From Streptosporangium brasiliense (lineage in GTDB: Bacteria; Actinomycetota; Actinomycetes; Streptosporangiales; Streptosporangiaceae), in assembly GCF_030811595.1 (NCBI RefSeq), contig NZ_JAUSRB010000002.1, forward strand, positions 3,844,001 to 3,908,000: 64,000 nucleotides of DNA, written 5' to 3'. The notes below the pieces were generated by a model. That model did no database searches. It was not told where the DNA came from and was given only the letters and a program-made list of their open reading frames with translations. This document shows, in pieces, positions 15,460 to 24,279 of the stretch; positions within the stretch are counted from its first letter, which is position 1, and every line of letters starts with the position of its first letter. The position numbers were made by a program, and so were the translations under genes.

Positions 15460-16761
15460 ATGGCCCGTAAGGCCGCAGAGCACGCGATCGTCCTGGGAGC
15501 GGGGGTCAGCGGGCTGCTCGCCGCGCGGGTGCTGGCCGACCGCTACGACCGGGTGACCCTCGTCGAACGCGACGCGCTGGGGGAGGACACCCCCCGCAGA
15601 GGCGTGCCCCAGGGGTTCCACGCGCACGCCCTGCTCCCGCGCGGCCTGCGGATCCTGGAGGAGCTGTTCCCCGGCTTGACCGGGGAACTGGTCGCCGGGG
15701 GCGCTGTGCCGTACGAGATGATCGTGCAGCTCCGGATGATCATGGGAGGCCACGAGTTCGCGCGGATGCCGACCGGTGAGAAGGGAGTGTCGGCGACCCG
15801 TCCCTTCCTGGAGAGTCACATCCTGCGGAGGGTACGGCGGCTGCCGAACCTGGTGACGGCGGACCGCAGCCAGGTCACCGGGATCATGGCCGAGGGGGAC
15901 AGGGTCACCGGCGCGCGGATCGCCGGGGACGGCGGCGAGCGGGAGCTGCCCGCCGATCTCGTCGTCGACGCGATGGGCCGGGGCGGGCGGACGCTCGCCT
16001 GGCTGGAGTCCATGGGGTACGAGCGGCCGGAGGAGGAGACCGTCAAGGTCGAGGTCGCCTACGCGACGTGGTACCTCAGACTCGCCGCAGGGGCGCTGGG
16101 CGAGGACCGCATGATCCTCGTGGGCACCTACCGGGGGCAGCCCAAGGGCGCCGCGCTCTGCGCGGTGGAGGGCGACCGCTGGCTGGTGACGCTGGGCGGC
16201 AGCGCTGGGATGCGCCCGCCGACCGACCCCGAGGGGTTCTTCGCCTGGCTCGACGAGGTGGCCCCCGCCGACGTGGCCGCCGCGGTGCGCGCGGCCGAAC
16301 CTCTCGGCGAGATCGGCTCGGCCCGGATCCCCACCAGCGTGCGGCGCCGCTACGAGCGGCTGGGCCGCTTCCCCGAAGGGCTGCTCGTCACCGGGGACGC
16401 GATCTGCAACTTCAACCCGATCTACGGCCAGGGCATGTCGATCGGCGCCCTGGACGCGCTCGCGATGCGCGAGTGCCTGCGCGGGGGCGCCGACGGCCTC
16501 GCCCGCCGTTACTTCGCCGCCGTCGCCAGGGCCCTCGATCCCGCCTGGCAGCTGTCCACCGGCGCCGACCTCGCCCTGCGGGAGGCCGAGGCGGAACGGA
16601 CCCTGCGGGTCCGCCTGCTCAACGCCTACATCGGCAGGCTGCAGCGGGTCGCCGCGCGGGACCCGCGGGTCGCGGTCGCCTTCAGCCGGGTGAGCGGTCT
16701 GCTGGACCCGCCCTCGGCGCTCATGCGGCCCGCCGTGGTGTGGCGGGCCGTACGGGGCTGA
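15460..16761 (+). CDS. FAD-dependent oxidoreductase (flavoprotein monooxygenase-like)
   Basis: 433 residues from ATG at 15460, which follows GGAGG; an earlier ATG at 15424 lacks a binding site. The N-terminal Rossmann motif GAGVSGLLAARVLADRY-DRVTLVERD binds FAD, and the second FAD motif GDAICNFNPIYGQGMSIG lies near residue 312. These are the hallmarks of the p-hydroxybenzoate hydroxylase/squalene epoxidase superfamily. Related actinomycete proteins are often annotated as epoxidase or geranylgeranyl reductase-like, but the substrate cannot be told here. The next gene is convergent. Confidence 0.8.
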   Translation: MARKAAEHAIVLGAGVSGLLAARVLADRYDRVTLVERDALGEDTPRRGVPQGFHAHALLPRGLRILEELFPGLTGELVAGGAVPYEMIVQLRMIMGGHEFARMPTGEKGVSATRPFLESHILRRVRRLPNLVTADRSQVTGIMAEGDRVTGARIAGDGGERELPADLVVDAMGRGGRTLAWLESMGYERPEEETVKVEVAYATWYLRLAAGALGEDRMILVGTYRGQPKGAALCAVEGDRWLVTLGGSAGMRPPTDPEGFFAWLDEVAPADVAAAVRAAEPLGEIGSARIPTSVRRRYERLGRFPEGLLVTGDAICNFNPIYGQGMSIGALDALAMRECLRGGADGLARRYFAAVARALDPAWQLSTGADLALREAEAERTLRVRLLNAYIGRLQRVAARDPRVAVAFSRVSGLLDPPSALMRPAVVWRAVRG

Positions 16762-16937
16762 GCCGGGGCCGGGCGGCGGGCCGGGAGGTTCACCCGGGCC
16801 GGGCGGGCCGCGCGGAGGGCTCGCCCGGGCCGTACTGTGCGGATATCCGCGTATCTCCCCCGCCTTCGCGCAGCCCGCTCATCCCAGGGCTGGAGCGCCC
16901 CCGCCGGAGGCAAGATCTTGGGCTCTGTCACCGAGCT

Positions 16938-17918
16938 TTATCCGGGGGAAGACCCGTCGGGCGTCAAGCGCCAGTACCCGTAAGGATTGAAGAAGAAACT
17001 GTCCTCCTCATAGCCCTGGCAAGGGTGCCTGTGCATGATCCAGCGCTGCGCATCGGGTGCGAGCCGGAACCCCTCCCCGTCGGTGATCTCCAGTGCCCGC
17101 GACTCGACCAGCAGGTAGAACGCCACCTCGTCAATCAGTTGCACGCCGCCCTCCAGGAGTTCCCCGGGCAGGTGCCGCGAGACCGGCTGGACCAGGTCGA
17201 CCTCCACATCCGGCGCACCCAGCAGATGCATGCCGCAACTTCTCATCAGGCTCCCATCGCTGATCGGCCGCTTGACCCAGGCACGGAACAGCGTGATGGC
17301 CGACTCCGCCCAATTCGGCGCGCCGGACACCTTGTCGGCCAGGGCGAGCCACCGGTCCCGGCCGTGCGTCAGGCCGCTGCTCTCGTTCTTCACGGCGGTG
17401 GCGCCCGAACGCAACAGCGCGGCCGTCACCTCCAGCATCCGCCGTGAGACGTCGAACGTCCGCGTCCACAACTCCTCGGAGATCGCGTCGTCGGCGGGTG
17501 TGGCGTACCGGGGGTCGAAAGAGCGGTGCTGCTGCATCGGCGGCGACAGCACGTACACCACTGAGTCGTGCCCCTTCACCGCCTCCCAGTCCGATTCGGT
17601 GAAGGAGACGTCCGCCATGCAAGCCTCGAACGAACTCGGCATCCGTGGGTCGAAGGCCCGCCGGTGCCCCTCACGGTCGACGGTGAAGCCGATCCCCGCG
17701 ACGTCGCCGACGACTTCTCGTACCGTCTCCACGTCCAGGTCCGAGCCGAGCACGCACAGTACGTGGCGCGGTTTTACCGCGCCTTTCTGCCGGAACACGT
17801 TCTTGTCGCCTTTCTGGGTATCGAAATCTTCTTCCCGAAGGGCACCGTCCTGGCGGACGCCACCTGCCGGCTCAGCCCGAGGCGGCGGAACACGCACCCC
17901 GCGGTACGGATCTGTCAT
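16938..17918 (-). CDS. DUF4261-like hypothetical protein
   Basis: 326 residues as read from 17918; GTG at 17798 would give a protein starting just before the first conserved-looking strand and may be the true start. The core begins RHVLCVLGSDLD and contains SVVYVLSPPM, and the C-terminal part has CGMHLLGAPDVEVD, which resembles the GMH-x(4)-P-x(2)-E motif recalled for DUF4261 proteins. Function is unknown; DUF4261 proteins are often found near immunity-like or polymorphic genes. A leucine-rich-repeat remnant ends 7 bases upstream. Base composition near 17750-17850 is less GC-rich than the surroundings. Confidence 0.6.
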   Translation of the reverse strand: MTDPYRGVRVPPPRAEPAGGVRQDGALREEDFDTQKGDKNVFRQKGAVKPRHVLCVLGSDLDVETVREVVGDVAGIGFTVDREGHRRAFDPRMPSSFEACMADVSFTESDWEAVKGHDSVVYVLSPPMQQHRSFDPRYATPADDAISEELWTRTFDVSRRMLEVTAALLRSGATAVKNESSGLTHGRDRWLALADKVSGAPNWAESAITLFRAWVKRPISDGSLMRSCGMHLLGAPDVEVDLVQPVSRHLPGELLEGGVQLIDEVAFYLLVESRALEITDGEGFRLAPDAQRWIMHRHPCQGYEEDSFFFNPYGYWRLTPDGSSPG

Positions 17919-17924
17919 CGCGGG

Positions 17925-18338
17925 TCAGAAACGCGCGATGCGGGAAAGGCCCGTCAGCGACTCGGGCAGAGCGGTCAGCCGGTTGTGGCTCAGGTCCAGT
18001 TCGACGACATGGGTGAGGCCGTCGTTCACCGGCTCGGGCAACACGTCGATGTGCTGCCAGGGCATGCCGAGTACGGTCGATCCGTCACTCAGGCACCTGC
18101 TGATCCCGTCTCCGACGACTTCCTCGTCGTAGCCGATCCCGCCCAAGATGCTTCCCTCGATGTCGCGCGCGTGCCCGGATCCGCTCCCGCCGTACCGCCT
18201 CGGACCCGAGGAACAACAGAGGAACGAGGAACAGAGGAACAAGGGCGAGGCTAGGGGTCGCCACTGGTGAACGACTTGTCGATCACGGGGAGGCCGTGGA
18301 CCGGTGAGACTCTCAGGCCGCCGAACTTCACGAGTCAA
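17925..18338 (-). pseudogene. Leucine-rich-repeat protein, remnant or truncated
   Basis: The last 30 residues contain a clear LRR unit, VVELDLSHNRLTALPESLTG, just before the stop at 17925. Upstream the open frame lacks a good start: the only ATG near the repeat is at 18065 (46 residues), and the longest reading starts at a TTG. The upstream region is low in repeat character. This looks like the 3' end of a larger LRR gene that has been lost. It lies directly before the DUF4261-like gene, so the two may once have been one operon. Confidence 0.35.
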
Positions 18339-18471
18339 AGATCAGCCAGCTCTCTCCCTGCGCCGATGACGTGGAGGCGGCCTCCTGGCTCCGCCGGCTG
18401 TCGCCGTTCCACCTCAGCCCGCTGCCGGCTGATCACGTGCCGCGCCGATCTGGGCGTACCGGGTGTCCCGG

Positions 18472-19707
18472 TCATGCCGGCTGAAGGACGGGCCGGTCGG
18501 ACGCCGCCTCGGCGGCGGCCACCGAGCGGGTGGAGACGGCGCGTGAGACGAGGACGACCGCGACGACGCACAGCGCGGCGGCGGTGCAGAAGACCATGGG
18601 CAGCCCGGCGTAGGTGCCGAGGACCCCGCCGGCCGCCGCGCCGAGGGGCGAGGCCCCCATGCCGATCAGGCGGTAGCCCGAGTTGACCCGGCCGAGCAAG
18701 TTCTCGGGGATGAGCCGCTGCCGCAGCGACACCAGGATGACATTGGAGGCGGCGTTGGTCGCTCCGAGGAACACGGCGGTGACGCCGATCGCCACCGGGG
18801 TGGGGAGCAGGACGGGCACCAGCAGCAGGAAGCCGTTGGCGAGGTTGGCGGTGAGCATCGTCCTGACCTGGCCGACGCGGCGGGCCACCCACCCGGCCAG
18901 CAGGGAGCCCGTCACCGCCCCGGCGGCCAGCGCCGCGGTGAGGACGCCGTAGTCGCCGGCGGGCAGGCCAACCCGTGACTCCTCGCCGACGACCCACAGC
19001 ACGAAGACCGCGAAGTAGGCGGCGTTGGCGAAGTTGAGCACGCCGGCGAAGGCGGCGAGCGCGCGCAGGATGCGGTGGTCGCGCAGGTAGCGCAGCCCGT
19101 CGGCGATGTCGGCGCGCAGGGCGCGCTTCGACGGGGTCTCGACCCGGAACCGCCCGCGCATGCCGGTCAGGGCCAGTCCCGCCACGGCGTAGAGCAGGGC
19201 GGGCACCCCGAGCACCGCGGCGGCGCCGGATCCGATCAGGAGCCCGGCCAGCGGGCCGCCGAGGAAGTTGTTGCCGACCGTCTGCGCGGCGATGAGCTGC
19301 CCGTTGGCGCTGCCGAGGCGGTCGCGCGGGACGGTCATCGGCAGCACGGACTGCGCGGAGGTGTCGGAGAAGACCTCGGCGACGCCGATCAGGAGCGCTC
19401 CGGCGAGCAGCACCGGCAGGCTGAACGCCCCCAGCCAGGCGGTCACGGCCAGGGCCGCGAGCACGCCGGCCCGGGCCCAGCTCGCGGTGACCATGATCCG
19501 GCGCCGGTCGTGCCGGTCGACGATCGCACCCGCGTGCAGTGCGAGCAGCAGCCAGGGCAGCGTCGCCGCCGCGCTGACCAGGGACACCAGGAACGGCGAT
19601 CTGGTCAGGGTCACCGCGATCAGGGAGACGCCGACGACCGCGACGCCGTCGCCGATGTTCGACAGGCCTGATGCGGCCCACAACCAGCGGAACGATCGCC
19701 CAGTCAT
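18472..19707 (-). CDS. MFS transporter, likely drug or metabolite exporter
   Basis: 411 residues from ATG at 19707, which follows GGAGG; a longer reading to 19815 crosses the regulatory region. Twelve hydrophobic segments are apparent. The start RSFRWLWAASGLSNIGDGVA and the IVDRHDRRRIM loop between helices 2 and 3 are typical of the MFS_3/enterobactin exporter-like subfamily. It probably exports a toxic or secondary compound by proton antiport (inference). It is divergent from an ArsR-type regulator, which would control it. Confidence 0.85.
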   Translation of the reverse strand: MTGRSFRWLWAASGLSNIGDGVAVVGVSLIAVTLTRSPFLVSLVSAAATLPWLLLALHAGAIVDRHDRRRIMVTASWARAGVLAALAVTAWLGAFSLPVLLAGALLIGVAEVFSDTSAQSVLPMTVPRDRLGSANGQLIAAQTVGNNFLGGPLAGLLIGSGAAAVLGVPALLYAVAGLALTGMRGRFRVETPSKRALRADIADGLRYLRDHRILRALAAFAGVLNFANAAYFAVFVLWVVGEESRVGLPAGDYGVLTAALAAGAVTGSLLAGWVARRVGQVRTMLTANLANGFLLLVPVLLPTPVAIGVTAVFLGATNAASNVILVSLRQRLIPENLLGRVNSGYRLIGMGASPLGAAAGGVLGTYAGLPMVFCTAAALCVVAVVLVSRAVSTRSVAAAEAASDRPVLQPA

Positions 19708-19748
19708 CCGAGCCTCCGGTATCGTGTAAAGAAAAGTGTGCAAACAAT

Positions 19749-19760
19749 CCTTTGCAAAGG
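19749..19760. promoter_or_regulatory. Palindromic operator between MFS gene and ArsR-type regulator
   Basis: CCTTTGCAAAGG is a perfect 12-base palindrome 14 bases before the regulator start and 42 bases before the transporter start. A related TGTGCAAAC lies just left. Site and position fit an ArsR-type repressor acting on both promoters. Confidence 0.6.
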
Positions 19761-19774
19761 TAGGGCTGCACGTG

Positions 19775-20377
19775 ATGGATGACAAGACCCACGGCCTTGA
19801 CGCTTCGGCGCTCAAGGGGCTTGCCCACCCCTCCCGCCTCCGCCTGCTGGATCTGCTGGACCGTCACGGCCCGGCGACGGCGACCCAGCTCGCCGCCCTG
19901 ACCGGGGAGAACACCGGGGCCACGAGTTACCACCTGCGCCGCCTGGAGCGGCACGGGCTCATCGAGGACATACCGGAGCGCGGTAAGGGCAAGGAGCGCT
20001 GGTGGCGCACCCGTAGCTTCGCCTTCGACGGTGACCGCCTCCGCCATGACCCCGATACGGCGGAGGCCGCCGAGTTCCTCCTCGCGGAGATGGTCCGCCA
20101 GCGGCGTGCCGAGCTCGCCAACTGGCTGGAGGAGTCACGGACCACCCCGCGGCCGTGGATCGAGGCGGGGGTCAACTCCCGCGTGGCGGTGCGCCTGACC
20201 AGGGAGGAGCTCGCCGACCTCGTGCGTGACGTCACCCAGGTCCTCGACGCCTACCACGACAGGGCCCGGGAAAGGGGCGAGGGGGTCCCGGACACCGCAC
20301 GCGTCATCGTCCACTTCGACGCCTTCCCCGTCGGGCTCGGGGAGCGGGACCGGCCGGAACGGGACCGGCCGGAATGA
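19775..20377 (+). CDS. ArsR-type winged-helix transcriptional regulator
   Basis: 200 residues from ATG at 19775 (GTG at 19772 is equally possible). The DNA-binding domain (residues 5-85) reads LKGLAHPSRLRLLDLLDRHG then TATQLAALTG and ATSYHLRRLERHGLIED, the HTH_20/ArsR pattern. No Cys cluster for metal sensing is present, so it is not a classical metal sensor. It likely represses itself and the divergent MFS exporter. The last residues are a duplicated RDRPE motif encoded by a 15-bp direct repeat ending at the stop codon. Confidence 0.85.
   Translation: MDDKTHGLDASALKGLAHPSRLRLLDLLDRHGPATATQLAALTGENTGATSYHLRRLERHGLIEDIPERGKGKERWWRTRSFAFDGDRLRHDPDTAEAAEFLLAEMVRQRRAELANWLEESRTTPRPWIEAGVNSRVAVRLTREELADLVRDVTQVLDAYHDRARERGEGVPDTARVIVHFDAFPVGLGERDRPERDRPE
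20345..20374 (+). repeat. 15-bp tandem repeat, 2 copies, at the ArsR gene 3' end
   Basis: CGGGACCGGCCGGAA occurs at 20345 and 20360 in frame, directly before the TGA stop. Confidence 0.9.
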
Positions 20378-20418
20378 GAGCGGCCGCCGCCGTGCGGGCG
20401 GCGGCCGGGGCCGGCGGA

Positions 20419-20511
20419 GTGGATCAGGGCGGATCAGCGGGGCGGCTCAGGGGGCGGCTCAGGGTGGATCAGGGGGGCGGATCAGGGGGGATCAGCGAGG
20501 TGGATCAGGGG
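20419..20511 (-). repeat. Degenerate GGATCAGG tandem repeats at the quinone reductase 3' end
   Basis: About eight units of the form GG(A/C)TCAGGG(G)(GCG) run from 20419 into the last codons of the minus-strand reductase gene. On that strand each unit contains CCTGATCC or CCTGAGCC, so the gene's own stop context (CCCCTGA) is reiterated downstream. Confidence 0.8.
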
Positions 20512-21464
20512 ATGAGCAGGATCTTGCCCGTGGTCCGGCGCGCCTCCAGGTCCTCGTGGGCGCGGGCGGCCTCGGCGAGGGGATAGCGGCGGGAGATGTG
20601 CACCTGGAGCTGTCCTGAGGCCACCCAGCCGAAGAGGTCGGTGGCCCGCCGGACCAGCTCGTCGCGGGTGGCGACGTAGTGGGTGAGGGTGGGGCGGGTC
20701 AGGAAGAGGGAGCCGTGCGTGTTGAGGGTCTGCGGGTCGACGGGCGGGACCGGGCCGCTGGCCTGGCCGTACAGGGCCATCATGCCGCGTGGGCGCAGTG
20801 AGGCGATGCTCCCGTCGAAGGTGGCCGCGCCCACGCCGTCGTAGACCACGTGCACGCCGGAGCCGGTCAGCTCGCGGACCGCCTCGGAGAAGCCTTCGTA
20901 GCGGAGCACCTCGTCGGCGCCCGCCTGGCGGGCCAGCTTCTCCTTCTCCTCGGTGGAGACCGTGCCGATCACCCGGGCGCCGCGCAGCTTGGCGATCTGG
21001 GTGAGCAGCAGGCCCATGCCGCCGGCCGCGGCGTGCACCAGCACGTCGTCGCCCGGCTTCACCTCGTAGGTGGAGTGGGTCAGGTAGTGCGCGGTCATCC
21101 CCTGGAGCATGACGGCCGCCGCGACGTCGGCTGGGACGCCGTCGGGCACGGAGAGCAGGCGGGAGGCGGGCACCACGGCGCGCTCCGCATAGCTGCCCAT
21201 CACGTTCGCCCACGCCACGGTGTCGCCGGGGGAGAAGTCCCGCACGTCCTCGCCGACCGCCACGACGGTGCCCGCGCCCTCGTTGCCGGGGACGAAGGGC
21301 AGGGACAGCGGGTAGCGGCCCATCCGGTGGTAGACGTCGATGAAGTTCACCCCGCTGGCCGCGACGTCGATCAGCACGTCACCGGGGTTCACCTGGGGGT
21401 CCGGATGGTCGGTGCAGGTGAGGACCTCGGGGCCGCCGGTGGCGGAGACGACTATGGCGCGCAT
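20505..21464 (-). CDS. NADPH:quinone oxidoreductase, zinc-independent MDR family
   Basis: 319 residues. The N-terminal GroES-like domain and the Rossmann domain with VLVHAAAGGMGLLLTQIAK are typical of QOR-type medium-chain reductases; the NFIDVYHRMGRYPLSLPFVPG-type segment near residue 40 identifies the quinone oxidoreductase branch, and structural or catalytic zinc ligands are absent. It would reduce quinones or related electrophiles with NADPH. The start has GGAG 12 bases upstream. Just upstream (21480-21507) a 14-bp unit CGCTCAGTCGAGTT is directly repeated. Confidence 0.88.
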   Translation of the reverse strand: MRAIVVSATGGPEVLTCTDHPDPQVNPGDVLIDVAASGVNFIDVYHRMGRYPLSLPFVPGNEGAGTVVAVGEDVRDFSPGDTVAWANVMGSYAERAVVPASRLLSVPDGVPADVAAAVMLQGMTAHYLTHSTYEVKPGDDVLVHAAAGGMGLLLTQIAKLRGARVIGTVSTEEKEKLARQAGADEVLRYEGFSEAVRELTGSGVHVVYDGVGAATFDGSIASLRPRGMMALYGQASGPVPPVDPQTLNTHGSLFLTRPTLTHYVATRDELVRRATDLFGWVASGQLQVHISRRYPLAEAARAHEDLEARRTTGKILLIP

Positions 21465-21551
21465 GGTGCCGGACTCCTTCGCTCAGTCGAGTTCGCTCAG
21501 TCGAGTGCTTCGATCCTCCCCAACCCCACGGTGATCACTCGTTGTTCCCGG

Positions 21552-23375
21552 TCAGGGCTTGCCGGCGGCCGCCTCGTCCTTGGCGCCGTGCATGGTGAAG
21601 TTGTCGAAGGAGGTCAGGAGCTTGGCCTTGCCGTCCTCGCCGACCCGGGCGATGAAGCCGACCTCGCCGGAGGGCAGCGGGTTGGAGTCCACGAACGACT
21701 GGACCCGGTCGCCGTCGACCCACATGGCCAACTGCACGCCGTCCGGGGTGTCCGAGCACTCGGCCTGGAGATGGACGGGCCCGTCCTTGGGCAGCGTGAC
21801 CTGGACGGGCTTGGTGAGCTCCCCTCCGGCGCTCTTGACGCTCTTGCGGATGCGGGCGTTGCCCGCGGTGTCGAGCAGGAACTCGTAGCGGGTCGCCTCG
21901 TAGGTGTCCTCGCCCCGGCAGAACAGGCCGTACTCGCCCAGGCCGGTGCTGCCGTCGCGGATCCCGACGTCGACGCCGAGCAGCAGGCGGGCGGGGAGCA
22001 GCGGTGTGGGGCTGGCCGAGGGGTCGGGGGTGGCCGGGGGCGCGGTCGCGAAGGGCACCGGCGCCTTCTCCCGCAGCACGGAGTCGTCGCCGTCCACGTC
22101 GATGGCGTAGTAGCCCTCGGGGGCGTAGCCGCTGTTGTCGCTGCCGTCGTAGGTGCCGCCGCTCCAGCCGCTCCCGGTCTGGGTGAAGTCGTTCTGGTAG
22201 AGCAGGTCGAGGTTGGCGGGCGGCCCGCCGGCGGCGAGCGAGAGATAGAGGGCGGAGCCGCCGCCCACCGCGACCAGGGCCGCCACCGCCGCCCCGACGA
22301 TCAGCTTCTTCCGCCCGGTGGAGCGCCCGGCGGGCACGGCCGTGACGGTGTGGCCGGGGCCGGTGTGGCCAGGGCCGGCGCCGCCGGGGCCGGTGTGCTG
22401 CCCCGGCGGCACGGCTCCCGGCCACTGGGCGGTCCCCTGGAGCGTGGGCTGGCTCTGGTGGAGGGTGGGCGGGTTCTGCTGCCAGGTCGGCTGGATCTGG
22501 TGGACCGCGGGCGGGCTCTGCTGCCAGACGGTCTGGACCGATCGGACGGTCTGCTCGGGCGCGGCCGAGCGGCCGACGAGGTGGTCGAGGACCTGCTGGG
22601 AGGTGGGCCGGTTACGGGGGTCCTTGGCGATCGCGTAGGTCACCAGCTCGCGCAGCGCGGGGTCCATGCCCTCCAGGGAGGGCTCGGTGTTGAGCACCTG
22701 ATAGACCACCGCGGCCACCGCCTCCCCGCCGAACGGCGCCTGGCCGCTGGCGGCGAAGGCCATCAGGCAGCCCCAGGAGAACACGTCGCACGCGGGGGAG
22801 ACCGGTTCGCCGCGCAGCACCTCGGGCGCCATGTAGCGGGGCGTGCCGACGATCTCGCCGGTGCCGGTGATGCCGCTGAGGGTGTCCAGGGCGCGGGCGA
22901 TGCCGAAGTCGATCACCCGGGGACCGACCGGGGAGAGCAGGACGTTGGACGGCTTGAGGTCGCGGTGCACGACCCCGGCACCGTGGATGGCGGTGAGGGC
23001 GGTCGCCACGCCGACCGCGAGCGCGTCGAGGCTGGAGCCGCGGAGCGGCCCCCCCGACTGCACGGCGTCCTCCAGGTTCGGGCCGGCCACGTATTCGGTG
23101 ACGACGTAGAGCTGGTCGCCGTCGAGCGCGGCCTCGATCACCGCGGCGGTGCAGAAGCGGCGGACCCGCTGGGCCGCGTCGGCCTCACGGCGGAACCGCA
23201 TCCTGAACTGCTCGTGCTGGCTGTACTCCGAGTTGATCACCTTGATGGCGACCTGCTGCCCCTCGGGGGACTCACCGAGGTAGACCGTGCCCATACCGCC
23301 TCGGCCGAGCCGGCTGAGCACGCGGTATCGACCGATCTGTAGGGGATCGCCCGGAGTGAGGTTGTTCACCGTCAT
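21552..23375 (-). CDS. Transmembrane serine/threonine protein kinase with extracellular domain
   Basis: 607 residues from ATG at 23375 (23387 is possible). The Hanks-type kinase domain (about 15-270) is complete: LGRGGMGTVY, VAIKVI lysine, VHRDLKPSN, IDFGIA and GTPRYMAPE. A Gln/Pro-rich juxtamembrane segment with repeated TWQQ(S/N)PP motifs follows, then one transmembrane helix near residues 312-334 and an outside domain of about 270 residues with YQNDFTQTGSGWSGG and an aromatic-rich beta pattern like a laminin-G/DUF1080-type fold. No PASTA repeats, so it is not PknB. The ligand is unknown. It is monocistronic. Confidence 0.92.
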   Translation of the reverse strand: MTVNNLTPGDPLQIGRYRVLSRLGRGGMGTVYLGESPEGQQVAIKVINSEYSQHEQFRMRFRREADAAQRVRRFCTAAVIEAALDGDQLYVVTEYVAGPNLEDAVQSGGPLRGSSLDALAVGVATALTAIHGAGVVHRDLKPSNVLLSPVGPRVIDFGIARALDTLSGITGTGEIVGTPRYMAPEVLRGEPVSPACDVFSWGCLMAFAASGQAPFGGEAVAAVVYQVLNTEPSLEGMDPALRELVTYAIAKDPRNRPTSQQVLDHLVGRSAAPEQTVRSVQTVWQQSPPAVHQIQPTWQQNPPTLHQSQPTLQGTAQWPGAVPPGQHTGPGGAGPGHTGPGHTVTAVPAGRSTGRKKLIVGAAVAALVAVGGGSALYLSLAAGGPPANLDLLYQNDFTQTGSGWSGGTYDGSDNSGYAPEGYYAIDVDGDDSVLREKAPVPFATAPPATPDPSASPTPLLPARLLLGVDVGIRDGSTGLGEYGLFCRGEDTYEATRYEFLLDTAGNARIRKSVKSAGGELTKPVQVTLPKDGPVHLQAECSDTPDGVQLAMWVDGDRVQSFVDSNPLPSGEVGFIARVGEDGKAKLLTSFDNFTMHGAKDEAAAGKP

Positions 23376-23406
23376 ACCTAACCGCATTTACCGTCAATGA
23401 AGTGGC

Positions 23407-24279
23407 TCAGCTTACCGAGATCTTCCCGGCGGCCAGCCGCCGCAACAGTGACAGGTCGACTTTCTCCAGGCTGCCGACGGCCAGCACGCCGTACGGCACC
23501 GCCCCGTCGCCGGGCACCGCCACCACCCGGCATCCCGCGGCGCGGGCGGCGGCCAGTCCGGCGGGGCTGTCCTCCACCGCCACGCACTCGGCGGGGTCGG
23601 CCCCCAGCGCCGCGGCCGCCTTCAGGTAGGGATCCGGCGACGGCTTGCCGCGCGCGGTGTCCTCGGCGGCCACGACCAGGCGGAAGCGCTCCGCCCCGAC
23701 CGTGCGGAGCACCATGTCCACGATCCGCCGGGGGGAGGCGGTGACGAGCGCCGTCGGCACGCCCGCCGCCCGCAGCTCGTCCAGCAGCCGGATCGCGCCG
23801 GGCAGCGGTGTCACCCCGCCGGCGATCCGCTCGGCGAAGGCCCCGGTGAGCCGCGCGCCCACGGTCTCGGCGGATGTCCCGGCGGCCCGCGCGCCGGCCG
23901 CTTCAGGGAGACCGGTGGTTCCGGGGAGATCGGCGGTTCCGGAGGGAGCCGGGCCGGGGACGGGCGGGCCGGGGACGGACGGGCCGAGGAGGGGCGGGCC
24001 GGGGCGCGCGGGCACCCCGTCGGGGCAGGGTCGTCCCTGCCGCGTGCCGCCCCGCCGCCTGTGGTCCTGCCGCGTGGGGGCCTGCCCGGCGCGGACGCGC
24101 CGTAGGAGATGGGCGGCGGTGTGCTCGACGGGCCGGCCGAGCACGTGGTCGGTGTCGGCCCCGGCCAGCTCCAGGCCGAGCTCGGCCGCCACCGCCGCGC
24201 ACGCCTGCCACCACAGCCCCTCGGTGTCCACGAGCGTGCCGTCCATGTCGAACAGGACGGCCCGCAGCTCAGCCGGCAC
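23407..24279 (-). CDS. HAD-superfamily hydrolase with low-complexity insertion
   Basis: 290 residues. HAD motif I is VLFDMDGTLVDTE (nucleophile Asp and general acid Asp), motif II is ALVTASP, motif III includes GKPSPDPYLKAA and motif IV VAVEDSPAG, so the enzyme looks active as a sugar-phosphate or phosphonatase-like phosphatase. Within the cap domain, about residues 70-135 form an Arg/Gly then Pro/Gly-rich insert that cap domains of this size normally lack. The start overlaps the ATPase gene by 11 bases, making it the last gene of the importer operon, so it may dephosphorylate the imported compound. Confidence 0.87.
   Translation of the reverse strand: MPAELRAVLFDMDGTLVDTEGLWWQACAAVAAELGLELAGADTDHVLGRPVEHTAAHLLRRVRAGQAPTRQDHRRRGGTRQGRPCPDGVPARPGPPLLGPSVPGPPVPGPAPSGTADLPGTTGLPEAAGARAAGTSAETVGARLTGAFAERIAGGVTPLPGAIRLLDELRAAGVPTALVTASPRRIVDMVLRTVGAERFRLVVAAEDTARGKPSPDPYLKAAAALGADPAECVAVEDSPAGLAAARAAGCRVVAVPGDGAVPYGVLAVGSLEKVDLSLLRRLAAGKISVS
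23875..24075 (-). repeat. Pro/Gly-rich repeat insertion in the HAD gene
   Basis: GGGCCGGGGACGG-like units of about 15 bases recur in frame (around 23940-24010), encoding repeated PGPPV-type motifs in the middle of the cap domain. Confidence 0.7.

Noticed and set aside
20419..20511. CRISPR or IS terminal repeats
   Set aside because: Units of about 10-14 bases without spacers or inverted ends; a simple degenerate tandem repeat fits.
20850..23342. 830-codon plus-strand open frame opposite the kinase
   Set aside because: The kinase motifs on the minus strand are complete; the plus frame is Gly/Arg/Val-rich shadow sequence.
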